The position numbers and the translations under genes are program-made. A model generated the notes under the pieces. It was given only the letters and a program-made list of their open reading frames with translations. It was not told the origin of the DNA and made no database searches. Below are positions 1 to 7,563 of a DNA stretch of 20,119 nucleotides, piece by piece; within the stretch, counting starts at the first letter, position 1, and each line of letters starts with the position of its first letter. The stretch spans positions 1 through 20,119 of the forward strand of contig DBWJ01000081.1 in the NCBI GenBank assembly GCA_002308955.1, read 5' to 3'. This stretch comes from Lachnoclostridium sp. UBA1241. Its GTDB lineage: Bacteria; Bacillota; Clostridia; Lachnospirales; Lachnospiraceae.

Positions 1-245
1 AGCGGTGCCCTGAACCTGCAATCCGCTATAGCAGGGGTGATGACATGTCGCGGGCGCGCCGACGGGGAGCAGCCCGAAGCAAGTGGTGTAGACGTCCGGG
101 TCTCGCGCAATGGAAATCTGTGAACCGTGTCAGGGCAGGAATGCAGCAGCACTAAGCGGAATCTTTCATGTGCCGTGAGGAAGCCTGGGCCGAGCTAACT
201 GTTTCGGTAACGTTTCCGGAAGCAGCTCAACACATGTCGCACGGC
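1..245 (+). ncRNA. ffs: SRP RNA (large Bacillus/Clostridium type), 5' end missing
   Basis: This is the RNA scaffold of the signal recognition particle, which with Ffh targets nascent membrane and secreted proteins. The opening bases (AGCGGTGCCCTGAACCTGCA) closely match the Alu-domain region of Bacillus subtilis scRNA. The 3' half carries the domain IV hairpin at about 127-152: GTCAGG on one side, a GGAA tetraloop at 138-141 closed by GCA/TGC, and AGCAGC on the other side. The stretch TGCCTGGGCCGAGCTAACTG-like near 186-201 is also shared with scRNA. The 3' end GCACGGC (239-245) should pair with a 5' strand that lies before base 1, so roughly 20 bases are missing. An Alu domain together with domain IV is typical of Firmicutes. 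A terminator follows directly. Confidence 0.95.
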
Positions 246-259
246 TTTTTGAATGAAAC

Positions 260-283
260 AGTCAACTTCGGTTGACTTTTTTT
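260..283 (+). terminator. Intrinsic terminator of the SRP RNA gene
   Basis: A perfect 7-bp stem AGTCAAC/GTTGACT closes a TTCG tetraloop and is followed by a run of six T. It sits 14 bases after the predicted 3' end of the SRP RNA. Confidence 0.9.
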
Positions 284-342
284 GTTTCCGTTTATTTTTG
301 GCGGAAGGGACCGACAGGGACGGAGATGGCGGATTTTCCGGG

Positions 343-408
343 TTGTTCACAGAAAAATCACAGAATATTGTGGATAAGACCCGAAAAAATGCCTTAAATT
401 GTGGAAAA
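343..408. promoter_or_regulatory. Cluster of three DnaA-box-like sites
   Basis: Seen directly: TTGTTCACA at 343-351 on the plus strand (8/9 to TTATNCACA); TGTGGATAA at 369-377, which is a perfect TTATCCACA box on the minus strand; and TGTGGAAAA at 400-408, minus-strand TTTTCCACA, which fits the relaxed form TTWTNCACA. All three lie within 66 bp in an AT-rich stretch, just upstream of the promoter at 423-451. DnaA control of the downstream gene, or titration of DnaA, is inference. No dnaA or dnaN is in this window, so it is not obviously oriC. The 284-342 stretch before it holds nothing I recognise. Confidence 0.45.
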
Positions 409-422
409 ACCGAAGAAAAACC

Positions 423-451
423 TTGATAGAATGCGGTTTTGGTGATATGAT
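423..451 (+). promoter_or_regulatory. Sigma-A promoter for the TPR/acidic-repeat gene
   Basis: TTGATA (423-428) and TATGAT (446-451) are separated by 17 bp. The start of transcription would fall near 458, giving a leader of about 85 bases. The DnaA-box-like cluster ends 14 bp upstream of the -35. Confidence 0.7.
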
Positions 452-543
452 AATGTAGATGTAATATATAAAATGATATGGGTATGCCCAGATAGACGGG
501 GAGACGCTGCTTCATCATTACCGGAAAGGGAGTCGTTGGGACC

Positions 544-2514
544 ATGCTTTTGACTACTACGTCTAAAATCAATGCGATTAAAGAGTACATGAAAGCGGGG
601 GATTATGATTCGGCGGTACAGGTTGCCGAGAAGGTCAATCCCGAGAAAGTCAGCTCCGTTCGCGATCTGATGACGATGGCGAACGCATTCCTCAAGAAGC
701 GCCGTTATGAAGACGCCAAGGAAGTCTATGTGGAGATGCACAACCACGCCTCAACCCATAAGGTGCTGGTCGGTCTGATCGAGCTTTGCCTGAAGACCAA
801 CTCGCCGGAAGAGGCTGAAACATATATTCGTGAGTTCCGTAAGCTGGAACCGGACAATCCGGAGCGCCTTATATACCGTTACCGCGTTGACGCGATGCTC
901 GGCAAAGGCCCGGAGTACCTGGTAAAGAGCCTTTCCAAGCTGAAGGAAGAAGACTACAGCGACGTATGGGGACTCGAGCTTGCAAAGGCATACTTCAAGA
1001 TGGAAGACTATCAGAAGTGTGCGCAGGAATGTAAAGATGTCCTTCTCTGGTTTGCCGGTACGGAATCGGCGGCCAAGGCGCATGTGCTTCTCGGAGCCTG
1101 CGCGGAGAACGGTGTGACGGTGAAGATGCCGGAGATCAAGCCCACCGAGGAAGATTCTTTCGACGACGAAGAGGCACCGGACGTTCCCGTAATTGCCGAC
1201 ACGACGGCCCGCGAGGAAGAAGCGGAGCCCGCAAGCGCGCCGGCTGTAGAAGATGACGGAAGCTTCTTTGATCTGTCGGCAGCCATCGGCGAGACCGTTT
1301 CCGAGGCAATTGCCGAGGACCGCGAGAAGGCCCTCTCCGAAGAGTCCGCAGAAGATGCGGATGAAGCCGCGGCAAATCCCATAGAGGATTCCGCCGAGGA
1401 AGAGCCCGACCTTGAGGCTGTTGAAGATATTAAGCTTCCGGTATCGGAAGAAGTTCCGGAAGATGCCGTTGAAGAGTTATCATTTGCCGTAGAAGCCAAG
1501 GCGGAAGAAGCCGCCGGGGAAGAGACGGAAGAAGCCGCCGGGGAAGAGACGGAAGAAGCCGAAGAGGCTGAAGAAGCTGAGGAAGCTGAAGAAGCAGAGG
1601 AAGCCGATGAGACCTTCTTCGAGGAAGAGGAAGCTGAAGAGCCCGAAGAAGAGGCTGAAGAGGCGGACGATACGTTCTTCGAGGAAGAAGACGTAGAAGA
1701 CGTAGAAGAAGCCGAAGAAGCTGACGAAGCAGTTGAAGAGGCTGCTGAGGACGAGGCTGAAGAGGCCGAGACTGAGGAAGAACCTGCCGGCGATGTTGCG
1801 CTCGGTGAGTTTGATATAATCGCGCTTGCTTTGCAGAAAGCAAAGTCGCAGGAGGATGACGACGATGACGTCGTGATCCATGATTATTTCCCGGAGGAAG
1901 AGAAGCGCAAGAGCCGTTCTTCCTGGGACAATGAGGATGCGGTTCCGACCCTGGTAACGCTCCCGAGCGGCTATCGGAGCGAGGCGTCGAAGCCCGAGGA
2001 TACATTCTTCGAAGAAGAAGCCGAAGAGGTTGAGGATTTCGCGGCAGAGGAAGTCGAAGACGACGCGGAAGCCTACGAAGACGTTGAGTCCGATGAGGAA
2101 GCCGTAGAGGAGACCGCTGAAGCCGACGAAGCCGAAGCAGAGGCTGACGAGGAATCCGACGAAGAGACCGAAGAGGACACCTTCGAGGAGAAGGCCGCAT
2201 TTGCCGAAATAAAGGCGGACTCGCAGGAGCTCGTTGCGGACAATGAAGAGGAAGACGGTCAGATTTCGTTCTTCTCCGGATTGAACGACGAAGATTTGAA
2301 GATCGCGACCGAGGATGATTTTTCGGAGATTTCCGGAAGCATTGCGGACGCGGTGAAGGATGAGATGGAGAACGGACGCCCCGAGGCGGACGACGTCTCC
2401 AAGGCACCCACCAAGGTGCACACCGACCTGGCGGCAGCAGCGCTTGACGCAGTGCTCCGCGAGGACGACGAGGCCATCGAGAAAGCGCTCTTAGGGCTTC
2501 TCTCGGATAAATAG
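544..2514 (+). CDS. TPR protein with long acidic repetitive tail
   Basis: I recognise the architecture but not a named family. Residues 1 to about 190 are helical TPR-like repeats (for example DYDSAVQVAEKV, RYEDAKEVYVEM, DYQKCAQECKDV), suggesting protein-protein binding. From about 200 to 575 the chain is dominated by Glu, Asp and Ala, is probably disordered, and includes tandem EEA units at 337-354. A motif TFFEEE recurs with its Thr at residues 357, 377 and 487, and a shorter TFEEK at 546. Two similar amphipathic segments (FDLSAAIGETVSEAI, FSEISGSIADAVKDEM) flank the acidic part. No signal peptide or membrane segment is visible, so it is probably cytoplasmic. ATG 544 has GGAAAGGGAG at 523-532, with slightly long spacing. 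It has its own promoter and is followed by murA after about 100 bp. Confidence 0.9.
   Translation: MLLTTTSKINAIKEYMKAGDYDSAVQVAEKVNPEKVSSVRDLMTMANAFLKKRRYEDAKEVYVEMHNHASTHKVLVGLIELCLKTNSPEEAETYIREFRKLEPDNPERLIYRYRVDAMLGKGPEYLVKSLSKLKEEDYSDVWGLELAKAYFKMEDYQKCAQECKDVLLWFAGTESAAKAHVLLGACAENGVTVKMPEIKPTEEDSFDDEEAPDVPVIADTTAREEEAEPASAPAVEDDGSFFDLSAAIGETVSEAIAEDREKALSEESAEDADEAAANPIEDSAEEEPDLEAVEDIKLPVSEEVPEDAVEELSFAVEAKAEEAAGEETEEAAGEETEEAEEAEEAEEAEEAEEADETFFEEEEAEEPEEEAEEADDTFFEEEDVEDVEEAEEADEAVEEAAEDEAEEAETEEEPAGDVALGEFDIIALALQKAKSQEDDDDDVVIHDYFPEEEKRKSRSSWDNEDAVPTLVTLPSGYRSEASKPEDTFFEEEAEEVEDFAAEEVEDDAEAYEDVESDEEAVEETAEADEAEAEADEESDEETEEDTFEEKAAFAEIKADSQELVADNEEEDGQISFFSGLNDEDLKIATEDDFSEISGSIADAVKDEMENGRPEADDVSKAPTKVHTDLAAAALDAVLREDDEAIEKALLGLLSDK
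1504..1605 (+). repeat. In-frame tandem repeats encoding Glu/Ala units
   Basis: Two identical 24-bp units (1504-1527 and 1528-1551) encode EEAAGEET twice. They are followed by six 9-bp units of the form GAR-GAR-GCN (1552-1605) encoding EEA. Unit lengths are multiples of three, so copy-number change by slippage would keep the reading frame. Confidence 0.9.
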
Positions 2515-2559
2515 GCCGCCCGGAAAGCTGAGACTACCGGGTTAAAAATGTAGCCAGCG

Positions 2560-2581
2560 GGAAGGAATTACCATTCCTTCC
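2560..2581 (+). promoter_or_regulatory. Perfect hairpin just upstream of murA
   Basis: GGAAGGAAT (2560-2568) and ATTCCTTCC (2573-2581) form a perfect 9-bp stem with a 4-base loop, ending about 20 bases before the murA ribosome binding site. There is no T run after it, so it is not a standard intrinsic terminator. It could be an mRNA-stability or pausing element, or a protein site. A weaker CCCGG/CCGGG pairing lies at 2519-2541. Confidence 0.45.
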
Positions 2582-2612
2582 GACAAATGATATACCCATG
2601 AGGAGGACTCTT

Positions 2613-3902
2613 ATGGAGCAGTACGTTATCAACGGAGGCAAGTCGCTTGCCGGCGAGGTAACAATCAGCGGCGCTAAGAATGCGGCGCTCGGAATTCTTG
2701 CCGGTGCGATCATGTGTGACGATTTCGTTACCATTGAAAATGTGCCGGATGTTAGCGATACGAATGTTCTTTTGGAAGCAATCGCGGCAATCGGAGCCGT
2801 AGTTGACCGGGTTGACCGGCACACGGTCCGCATCAGCGGCGCGACGATCCACACAGAGATGGTGGATTACGACTACATTCAAAAGATCCGTGCATCCTAC
2901 TATCTGCTTGGCGCGCTTCTCGGAAAGCGCGGAAATGCGACAGTAGCAATGCCGGGCGGATGCGATATCGGATCCCGCCCGATTGACCAGCATTTGAAAG
3001 GTTTCCGGGCACTCGGAGCAACGGTAACGACGGAGAACGGATTCGTTCACGCAACCGCGCAGCACCTTCGCGCAAGTCATATCTTCCTCGATGTCGTAAG
3101 CGTCGGCGCAACCATTAACATCATGCTTGCGGCGTGCATGGCCGAGGGCCAGACGATCATCGAGAACGTAGCGAAGGAGCCCCACATCGTAGACGTGGCC
3201 AACTTCTTAAACAGCCTCGGCGCGAACATAAAGGGCGCAGGTACCGATGTCATCCGTATCCGCGGCGTGCAGAAGCTTCACGGCAACACATACTCCATCA
3301 TCCCCGACCAGATCGAAGCCGGCACGTTCATGTGCGTAGCCGCTGCGACCAAGGGCGATGTGCTTCTTAAGAACGTTATCCCGAAGCACCTGGAGGCCAT
3401 TTCCGCGAAGCTTGTGGAAATCGGCGCAGAGGTGAATGAATACGACGATTCCGTGCGCGTATGCTGCAACAGAAGACCGCATGCGAGCACCGTAAAGACC
3501 CGCGTATATCCCGGTTTCCCGACCGACATGCAGCCCCAGATGGCAGCTCTTCTGATGCTCGGCGACGGAACCAGCTATATCAACGAGACGATTTTCGAGA
3601 ACCGCTTCAAGTATGTTGCGGAGCTTCGGAAAATGGGAGCGAATATCAAGGTGGAGGGCTCCAACGTTGCCATCATCGAGGGAATCGAAAAGGCAACTGC
3701 CGCCATCCTGAACACACCGGATTTGCGTGCCGGCGCGGCACTTACGATTGCCGCTCTCGCAACGGAGGGCAGAACCGTAATCCGGGATATCGAGTATATT
3801 GAACGCGGCTACGAGAACTTCGATGAGAAGCTCCGCGCGTTGGGGGCTTCGATCGAGAAGCAGACCGCCGCACCGGGCCGCCGCAAGACCAAGTTCGCAT
3901 AG
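2613..3902 (+). CDS. murA: UDP-N-acetylglucosamine 1-carboxyvinyltransferase
   Basis: MurA transfers enolpyruvate from PEP to UDP-GlcNAc, the first committed step of peptidoglycan synthesis, in the cytoplasm. The 429-residue length is normal for the family. The N-terminal SGAKNAAL carries the conserved Lys22-Asn23 pair. The PEP-binding, fosfomycin-target Cys is at residue 117 in AMPGGCDIGSRPID. FPTDMQPQ carries the catalytic Asp region. I place the start at ATG 2613 (MEQYVINGGK), which has AGGAGG at 2601-2606 with 6-base spacing. The upstream in-frame ATG at 2598 would itself contain that ribosome binding site. A strong terminator follows, so the transcript probably ends here. Nothing indicates whether this is the sole MurA or the MurA2/MurZ paralogue. 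Confidence 0.97.
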   Translation: MEQYVINGGKSLAGEVTISGAKNAALGILAGAIMCDDFVTIENVPDVSDTNVLLEAIAAIGAVVDRVDRHTVRISGATIHTEMVDYDYIQKIRASYYLLGALLGKRGNATVAMPGGCDIGSRPIDQHLKGFRALGATVTTENGFVHATAQHLRASHIFLDVVSVGATINIMLAACMAEGQTIIENVAKEPHIVDVANFLNSLGANIKGAGTDVIRIRGVQKLHGNTYSIIPDQIEAGTFMCVAAATKGDVLLKNVIPKHLEAISAKLVEIGAEVNEYDDSVRVCCNRRPHASTVKTRVYPGFPTDMQPQMAALLMLGDGTSYINETIFENRFKYVAELRKMGANIKVEGSNVAIIEGIEKATAAILNTPDLRAGAALTIAALATEGRTVIRDIEYIERGYENFDEKLRALGASIEKQTAAPGRRKTKFA

Positions 3903-3911
3903 AAAGATAAT

Positions 3912-3941
3912 CAGTGTCGGAAATTCTTCCGGCACTGTTTT
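3912..3941 (+). terminator. Intrinsic terminator after murA
   Basis: CAGTGTCGGAA (3912-3922) pairs with TTCCGGCACTG (3927-3937) over 11 bp with a single G-U pair and a 4-base loop, followed by TTTT. It starts 10 bases after the murA stop and separates murA from metK. Confidence 0.9.
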
Positions 3942-3953
3942 AATCCAAAATAT

Positions 3954-4022
3954 ACGGCGGAGAGCCGTGCCATTTGGCGCAAGGAAACTGTCAGATGGCG
4001 CAAAATACTACGGCATAATGCC
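3954..4022 (+). promoter_or_regulatory. Structured-looking metK leader of unknown class
   Basis: Between the murA terminator and metK I see a hairpin ACGGC/GCCGT with a 5-base loop (3954-3968), a longer-range GCCAT (3969-3973) to ATGGC (3995-3999) pairing, and a direct repeat GGCGCAA at 3976-3982 and 3997-4003, exactly 21 bp apart. There is also a small GGC/GCC hairpin at 4012-4022. The conserved cores of the SAM-I and SMK (SAM-III) riboswitches are not visible. A clear promoter is also not visible; the best is a weak TATACG at 3951. It may be a leader RNA or a protein site; I cannot assign it. Confidence 0.35.
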
Positions 4023-4044
4023 AAGAGGAGACTTTTAGACAGTT

Positions 4045-5235
4045 ATGGAGAAACGGTTGTTTACTTCGGAGTCGGTGACGGAAGGACATCCCGACAAAAT
4101 CTGCGACCAGATCAGCGACGCGATTCTGGACGAATTGATCAAGCAGGACCCGATGAGCCGAGTGGCCTGCGAAACCTCCATCACCACCGGACTTGTTCTG
4201 GTCATGGGTGAGGTTACGAGCGAAGGCTATGTGGACATTCAGAAGACGGTCAGAGACACGATCCGCGAGATCGGTTATGACCGGGCAAAGTATGGATTTG
4301 ACGCCGATACATGCGGCGTAATCGTAGCTCTTGACGAGCAGAGTAAGGATATCGCGATGGGCGTTGACAAGGCGCTTGAGGCGAAGACCGGCGAGATGGC
4401 GGAGGAAGACATCGCAGCCATCGGCGCAGGCGACCAGGGTATGATGTTCGGCTATGCGACCAATGAGACGCCCGAATACATGCCGATGCCGATAAGCCTC
4501 GCTCACAAGCTTACAAGAAAGCTTGCCGAGGTCCGCAAGAACGGTACGCTTTCGTACCTTCGTCCGGACGGCAAATCCCAGGTAACCGTTGAGTATGACG
4601 AGAACGGAAAGCCGGTGCACGTGAACGCAATCGTCGTTTCCACGCAGCACGATCCGGAGGTTACGCAGGAGCAGATTCATAAAGACGTGAAGAAGTACGT
4701 CATCGACGCCGTTATCCCGGCGGAGATGATGACGGATGCCACGAAGATTTTCATCAACCCGACCGGCCGCTTCGTTATCGGCGGACCGAACGGCGACTCC
4801 GGTCTTACCGGACGTAAGATCATCGTGGATACCTACGGCGGGTACGCCCGTCACGGCGGCGGTGCATTTTCCGGAAAGGATTGCACGAAGGTGGACCGCT
4901 CCGCCTGCTATGCAGCCCGTTATGTAGCGAAGAACCTCGTTGCTGCGGGACTTGCCGACCAGGTTGAAATTCAGGTTTCCTACGCCATCGGCGTTGCGGA
5001 GCCGACCTCGGTTATGGTGGATTCGTTCGGAACCGGAAAGGTTTCCGACGAGCAGCTGGTGAAGATTGTAAGAGAGAACTTCGATCTTCGTCCGGCGGGA
5101 ATTATCAAGATGTTAGATCTCAGACGTCCGATTTACAAGCAGACCGCAGCCTACGGGCATTTCGGACGGACCGATCTGGACCTCACATGGGAACGTCTTG
5201 ACAAGGTTGACGTATTGAAGAAATACCTCGCCTGA
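4045..5235 (+). CDS. metK: S-adenosylmethionine synthetase
   Basis: MetK makes S-adenosylmethionine from methionine and ATP, with release of phosphate and pyrophosphate. It works as a cytoplasmic tetramer and supplies methyl groups and polyamine precursors. The 396-residue length is normal. The N-terminal motif GHPDKICDQISDAILD (14-29) holds the conserved His15 and Asp17. GAGDQG (127-132) is the first family signature and GGGAFSGKD (271-279) the second. The start is fixed by an in-frame TAG at 4036-4038; the ribosome binding site AGAGGAGA at 4024-4031 is unusually far (13 bases) from the ATG, which may mean the spacer folds or initiation is modulated. The next gene starts 38 bp after its stop. 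Confidence 0.98.
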   Translation: MEKRLFTSESVTEGHPDKICDQISDAILDELIKQDPMSRVACETSITTGLVLVMGEVTSEGYVDIQKTVRDTIREIGYDRAKYGFDADTCGVIVALDEQSKDIAMGVDKALEAKTGEMAEEDIAAIGAGDQGMMFGYATNETPEYMPMPISLAHKLTRKLAEVRKNGTLSYLRPDGKSQVTVEYDENGKPVHVNAIVVSTQHDPEVTQEQIHKDVKKYVIDAVIPAEMMTDATKIFINPTGRFVIGGPNGDSGLTGRKIIVDTYGGYARHGGGAFSGKDCTKVDRSACYAARYVAKNLVAAGLADQVEIQVSYAIGVAEPTSVMVDSFGTGKVSDEQLVKIVRENFDLRPAGIIKMLDLRRPIYKQTAAYGHFGRTDLDLTWERLDKVDVLKKYLA

Positions 5236-5273
5236 TACTTGTCCCACATGAAACCATCGACGGAGGATATTTT

Positions 5274-5891
5274 ATGACCGGCAGAGTTGAAGCATTTCTC
5301 TTAACAAGCGCTTCGGACGGAATTGTAACACTACTCTCAATCGTTGTAACGACTTTGGTAATCTGTATGATCGGCGTCATCGTGATGCTGGTCATCGGCA
5401 GCAAGAAACAGAAAAAACGCGGCCACACCGGGCTTCTCGCGGATGTACCCGGCGAGCGGTACGGTACGGTGCCGCCGGAGTTCCAGGACGGACAGCCGCA
5501 TTTCGGAACCACTTCCCTTCTGAAGCCGTTCCACAGCGAGTATCCTGAGGATATGAACGAGGGCAGCGAAAAGACGATGCTCCTCGGCATCACGAACCCG
5601 CACGGGCTCGTAATCATGCGGATGCGCACCGAAGAGGAGTTCCTGATTGACAAGGACGAGTTCCTGATGGGCAAGGAGCGGGTTCGCGTAGATTACTGCA
5701 TCACGAGTAACCCCGCTGTCAGCCGCACGCACGCGAAGATGATTCGCCGCGGCAACAAATTGTACATCGTGGATTTGAACGCGACCAACGGCACCTACGT
5801 AAACGGCGAGCGGATTCCCGCCGGCAAGGAAGTGCCCCTTGAGGTCGGCGACCGGTTCCGGCTGGCCGATGAGGAATTCCAGATCAGATAA
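5274..5891 (+). CDS. Membrane-anchored FHA-domain protein
   Basis: FHA domains bind phosphothreonine peptides in Ser/Thr kinase signalling. Residues 17-42 form one hydrophobic membrane segment followed by KKQKKR, which predicts a short outside N-terminus and a cytoplasmic C-terminal part. Residues about 50-110 are a linker. The FHA domain spans about 111-205, with MGKER at 132-136, the phosphopeptide-binding SRTH at 150-153 and the NGTYVNG loop at 172-178. The linker holds EKTMLL (99-104), which resembles the phospho-acceptor threonine segment found before some FHA domains; that is inference. No kinase or phosphatase is in the window. GGAGG at 5262-5266 serves ATG 5274. It lies 38 bp after metK and could be cotranscribed with it. 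Confidence 0.9.
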   Translation: MTGRVEAFLLTSASDGIVTLLSIVVTTLVICMIGVIVMLVIGSKKQKKRGHTGLLADVPGERYGTVPPEFQDGQPHFGTTSLLKPFHSEYPEDMNEGSEKTMLLGITNPHGLVIMRMRTEEEFLIDKDEFLMGKERVRVDYCITSNPAVSRTHAKMIRRGNKLYIVDLNATNGTYVNGERIPAGKEVPLEVGDRFRLADEEFQIR

Positions 5892-5899
5892 AAGATTCA

Positions 5900-5926
5900 G
5901 AGCGGCGGGCATTGGGCCCGCTGTTC
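5900..5926 (+). terminator. Possible weak terminator after the FHA gene
   Basis: GCGGGC (5905-5910) pairs with GCCCGC (5916-5921) around a 5-base loop. The stem can be extended outward to 5900 and 5926 with several G-U pairs. The T-rich tail (TTCTTCGTT) is poor, so partial read-through into the dipeptidase gene is likely. Confidence 0.35.
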
Positions 5927-5950
5927 TTCGTTAAAAACGGAGGTTGTTTT

Positions 5951-7441
5951 ATGAATTCAAAGATTCTTTCCGGGCTTACGCCCGAGCCGGTCTTCCGGTA
6001 TTTTGAGGAGATCAGCCGGATTCCGCGCGGATCGGGCAACACGAAGGCAATCAGCGATTATCTCGTGGCATTTGCCGCGGAGCACGGACTCCGTTATGTG
6101 CAGGAGCCCTGCGGCAACGTGATCATGTACGCGGACGCGACGCCCGGCTACGAGAACGAGCCCGGCATCGTCATCCAGGGCCACATGGACATGGTTGCCG
6201 TGAAGGACAGTGACTGCGAGAAGGATATGGCCACCGAGGGGCTTGACCTCTTCACGGACGGCACGCTTGTGGGCGCTAGAGGCACCAGCCTCGGCGGCGA
6301 CGACGGCATCGCCCTTGCCTACGCGATGGCGGTCCTCTCCGACCCGCAGATTCCGCACCCGCAGCTTGATTTCATCGCCACGATTGATGAGGAAACCGGC
6401 ATGGACGGCGCCCACGCAATCGACCCGGCGCACATCCGCGGACGCCGCCTATTAAACCTCGATTCGGAAGAGGAAGGCATCTTCATTGTCGGCTGCGCTG
6501 GCGGCGCAACGCTTCGCCTCCATCTGCCGTTAAGCCGTGAGCGCGTCTCCGGCCGGTGCTACGCCATCTCCGTCTCCGGCCTTCAGGGCGGACATTCCGG
6601 GACGGAGATCGAGAAGAACCGCTCGAATGCGATTCTGCTCCTCGCGCGCGTGGTGCGCGAACTCAAGAAAACGCAGAATATCCGCCTCATTTCGATTACC
6701 GGCGGCACCAAGGATAACGTTATTCCTCCGGAAGCAACGGCCCTTGTGGCGGCCGAGGCAGCCCCGGACACTACGGCGATTGAGAAGCAGCTGAAAGCAT
6801 CGCTCGCCGGGAAAGAAGACGGGCTTACGATTACGGTTACGGAAGTAGTTGGAGCAGGTTCCGAGGGCGGGGGTTCCGGAGCGACCGCAGCCACGACGAC
6901 CACAGCTGGCACAGCTACGGAAGCCCTCACTTCTGCCTCCGAAGAAGCGCTTCTCAAGCTTCTTTCGTTGCTTCCCTTCGGCGTGCAGGCCATGAGCGCG
7001 CTTCAGGGGCTTGTAGAGACCTCCGACAACGTCGGAATCATCCGGTCAAGCGGCGCTGAGGCAGAGATAGCCGTATCGGTAAGAAGCCTGTTCGAAGCCG
7101 AGAAGGAAACGCTTTGCGAGAAGATTATCGCGATTGCAGAGCTGATGGGAGCGACCGTAACAAGAAACAGTGAGTATCCGGGCTGGCAGTACCGCGCGGA
7201 GTCACCGGTTCGCGAGCGCTCGGTGGAGGCGTACCGCAAGCAGTACGGCAAGGATCCTTTGGTGATGACGATTCACGCGGGACTTGAGTGCGGGCTTCTT
7301 CTTGCCAAGCTTCCGGACCTCGACGCCATCAGCATGGGCCCGAACATCTACCACATCCACACCACCAAGGAACGCCTGGACATCGCATCCGTGCAGCGCA
7401 CGTGGGAGCTGCTGCTGTCGGTGCTCAGCATGAAGGATTGA
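5951..7441 (+). CDS. pepD: PepD-type cytosolic dipeptidase (M20 family)
   Basis: This is a beta-Ala-His/Xaa-His-type dipeptidase of the M20 metallopeptidase family that hydrolyses dipeptides in the cytoplasm with two zinc ions. The 496-residue length is near that of E. coli PepD (485). GHMDMVAVKD carries the metal-binding His and Asp; GGDDGIALAYAMAVL the bridging Asp; IDEETGMDGA the catalytic Glu and metal Glu; LDSEEEG another metal ligand; GGHSGTEI the lid-domain entrance; and HAGLECGLL the C-terminal metal His. I use ATG 5951, with CGGAGG at 5938-5943, rather than the in-frame TTG at 5912, which lies inside the upstream hairpin. Residues about 301-326 form a Gly/Ala/Thr-rich insertion not expected in the family. 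Confidence 0.93.
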   Translation: MNSKILSGLTPEPVFRYFEEISRIPRGSGNTKAISDYLVAFAAEHGLRYVQEPCGNVIMYADATPGYENEPGIVIQGHMDMVAVKDSDCEKDMATEGLDLFTDGTLVGARGTSLGGDDGIALAYAMAVLSDPQIPHPQLDFIATIDEETGMDGAHAIDPAHIRGRRLLNLDSEEEGIFIVGCAGGATLRLHLPLSRERVSGRCYAISVSGLQGGHSGTEIEKNRSNAILLLARVVRELKKTQNIRLISITGGTKDNVIPPEATALVAAEAAPDTTAIEKQLKASLAGKEDGLTITVTEVVGAGSEGGGSGATAATTTTAGTATEALTSASEEALLKLLSLLPFGVQAMSALQGLVETSDNVGIIRSSGAEAEIAVSVRSLFEAEKETLCEKIIAIAELMGATVTRNSEYPGWQYRAESPVRERSVEAYRKQYGKDPLVMTIHAGLECGLLLAKLPDLDAISMGPNIYHIHTTKERLDIASVQRTWELLLSVLSMKD

Positions 7442-7485
7442 ACAAAGGCAGTGCTCCGGATGAAGAACTGAGTTGTGTTCGGCTG

Positions 7486-7523
7486 CCGGGCAGGCATCGC
7501 CCGGACGAAGGCGTGGCATTTTT
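7486..7523 (+). terminator. Possible terminator after pepD
   Basis: CCGGGC (7486-7491) pairs with GCCCGG (7499-7504) around a 7-base loop. An alternative imperfect stem (about 7494-7517) leads directly into TTTTT at 7519-7523. One of the two probably ends the pepD transcript before the hsp20 promoter. Confidence 0.4.
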
Positions 7524-7534
7524 CGGATTGGGGA

Positions 7535-7563
7535 TTGACAAATTGTTATAATTCGTGTATAAC
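7535..7563 (+). promoter_or_regulatory. Sigma-A promoter of hsp20
   Basis: TTGACA (7535-7540), a 17-bp spacer and TATAAC (7558-7563). This is close to consensus, so strong in the absence of a repressor. Transcription would start near 7570. A small GGTAA/TTACC hairpin (7574-7590) sits in the leader right before the AAGGAGGA ribosome binding site. Confidence 0.88.

Noticed and set aside
1430..2407. Minus-strand open frames rich in Arg/Pro/Leu or Phe/Leu opposite the acidic repeats
   Set aside because: They are created by GAR/GCN repeats read in reverse and have no initiation signals.
2598..2612. Upstream ATG of murA
   Set aside because: It overlaps the AGGAGG ribosome binding site that serves ATG 2613, and the family N-terminus matches 2613.
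3942..4044. SAM-I or SMK riboswitch upstream of metK
   Set aside because: None of the conserved core segments of either class could be found by eye; kept only as an unassigned leader.
5912..5950. Upstream TTG start of pepD
   Set aside because: It lies within the hairpin after the FHA gene and has no ribosome binding site, whereas ATG 5951 has CGGAGG at proper spacing.
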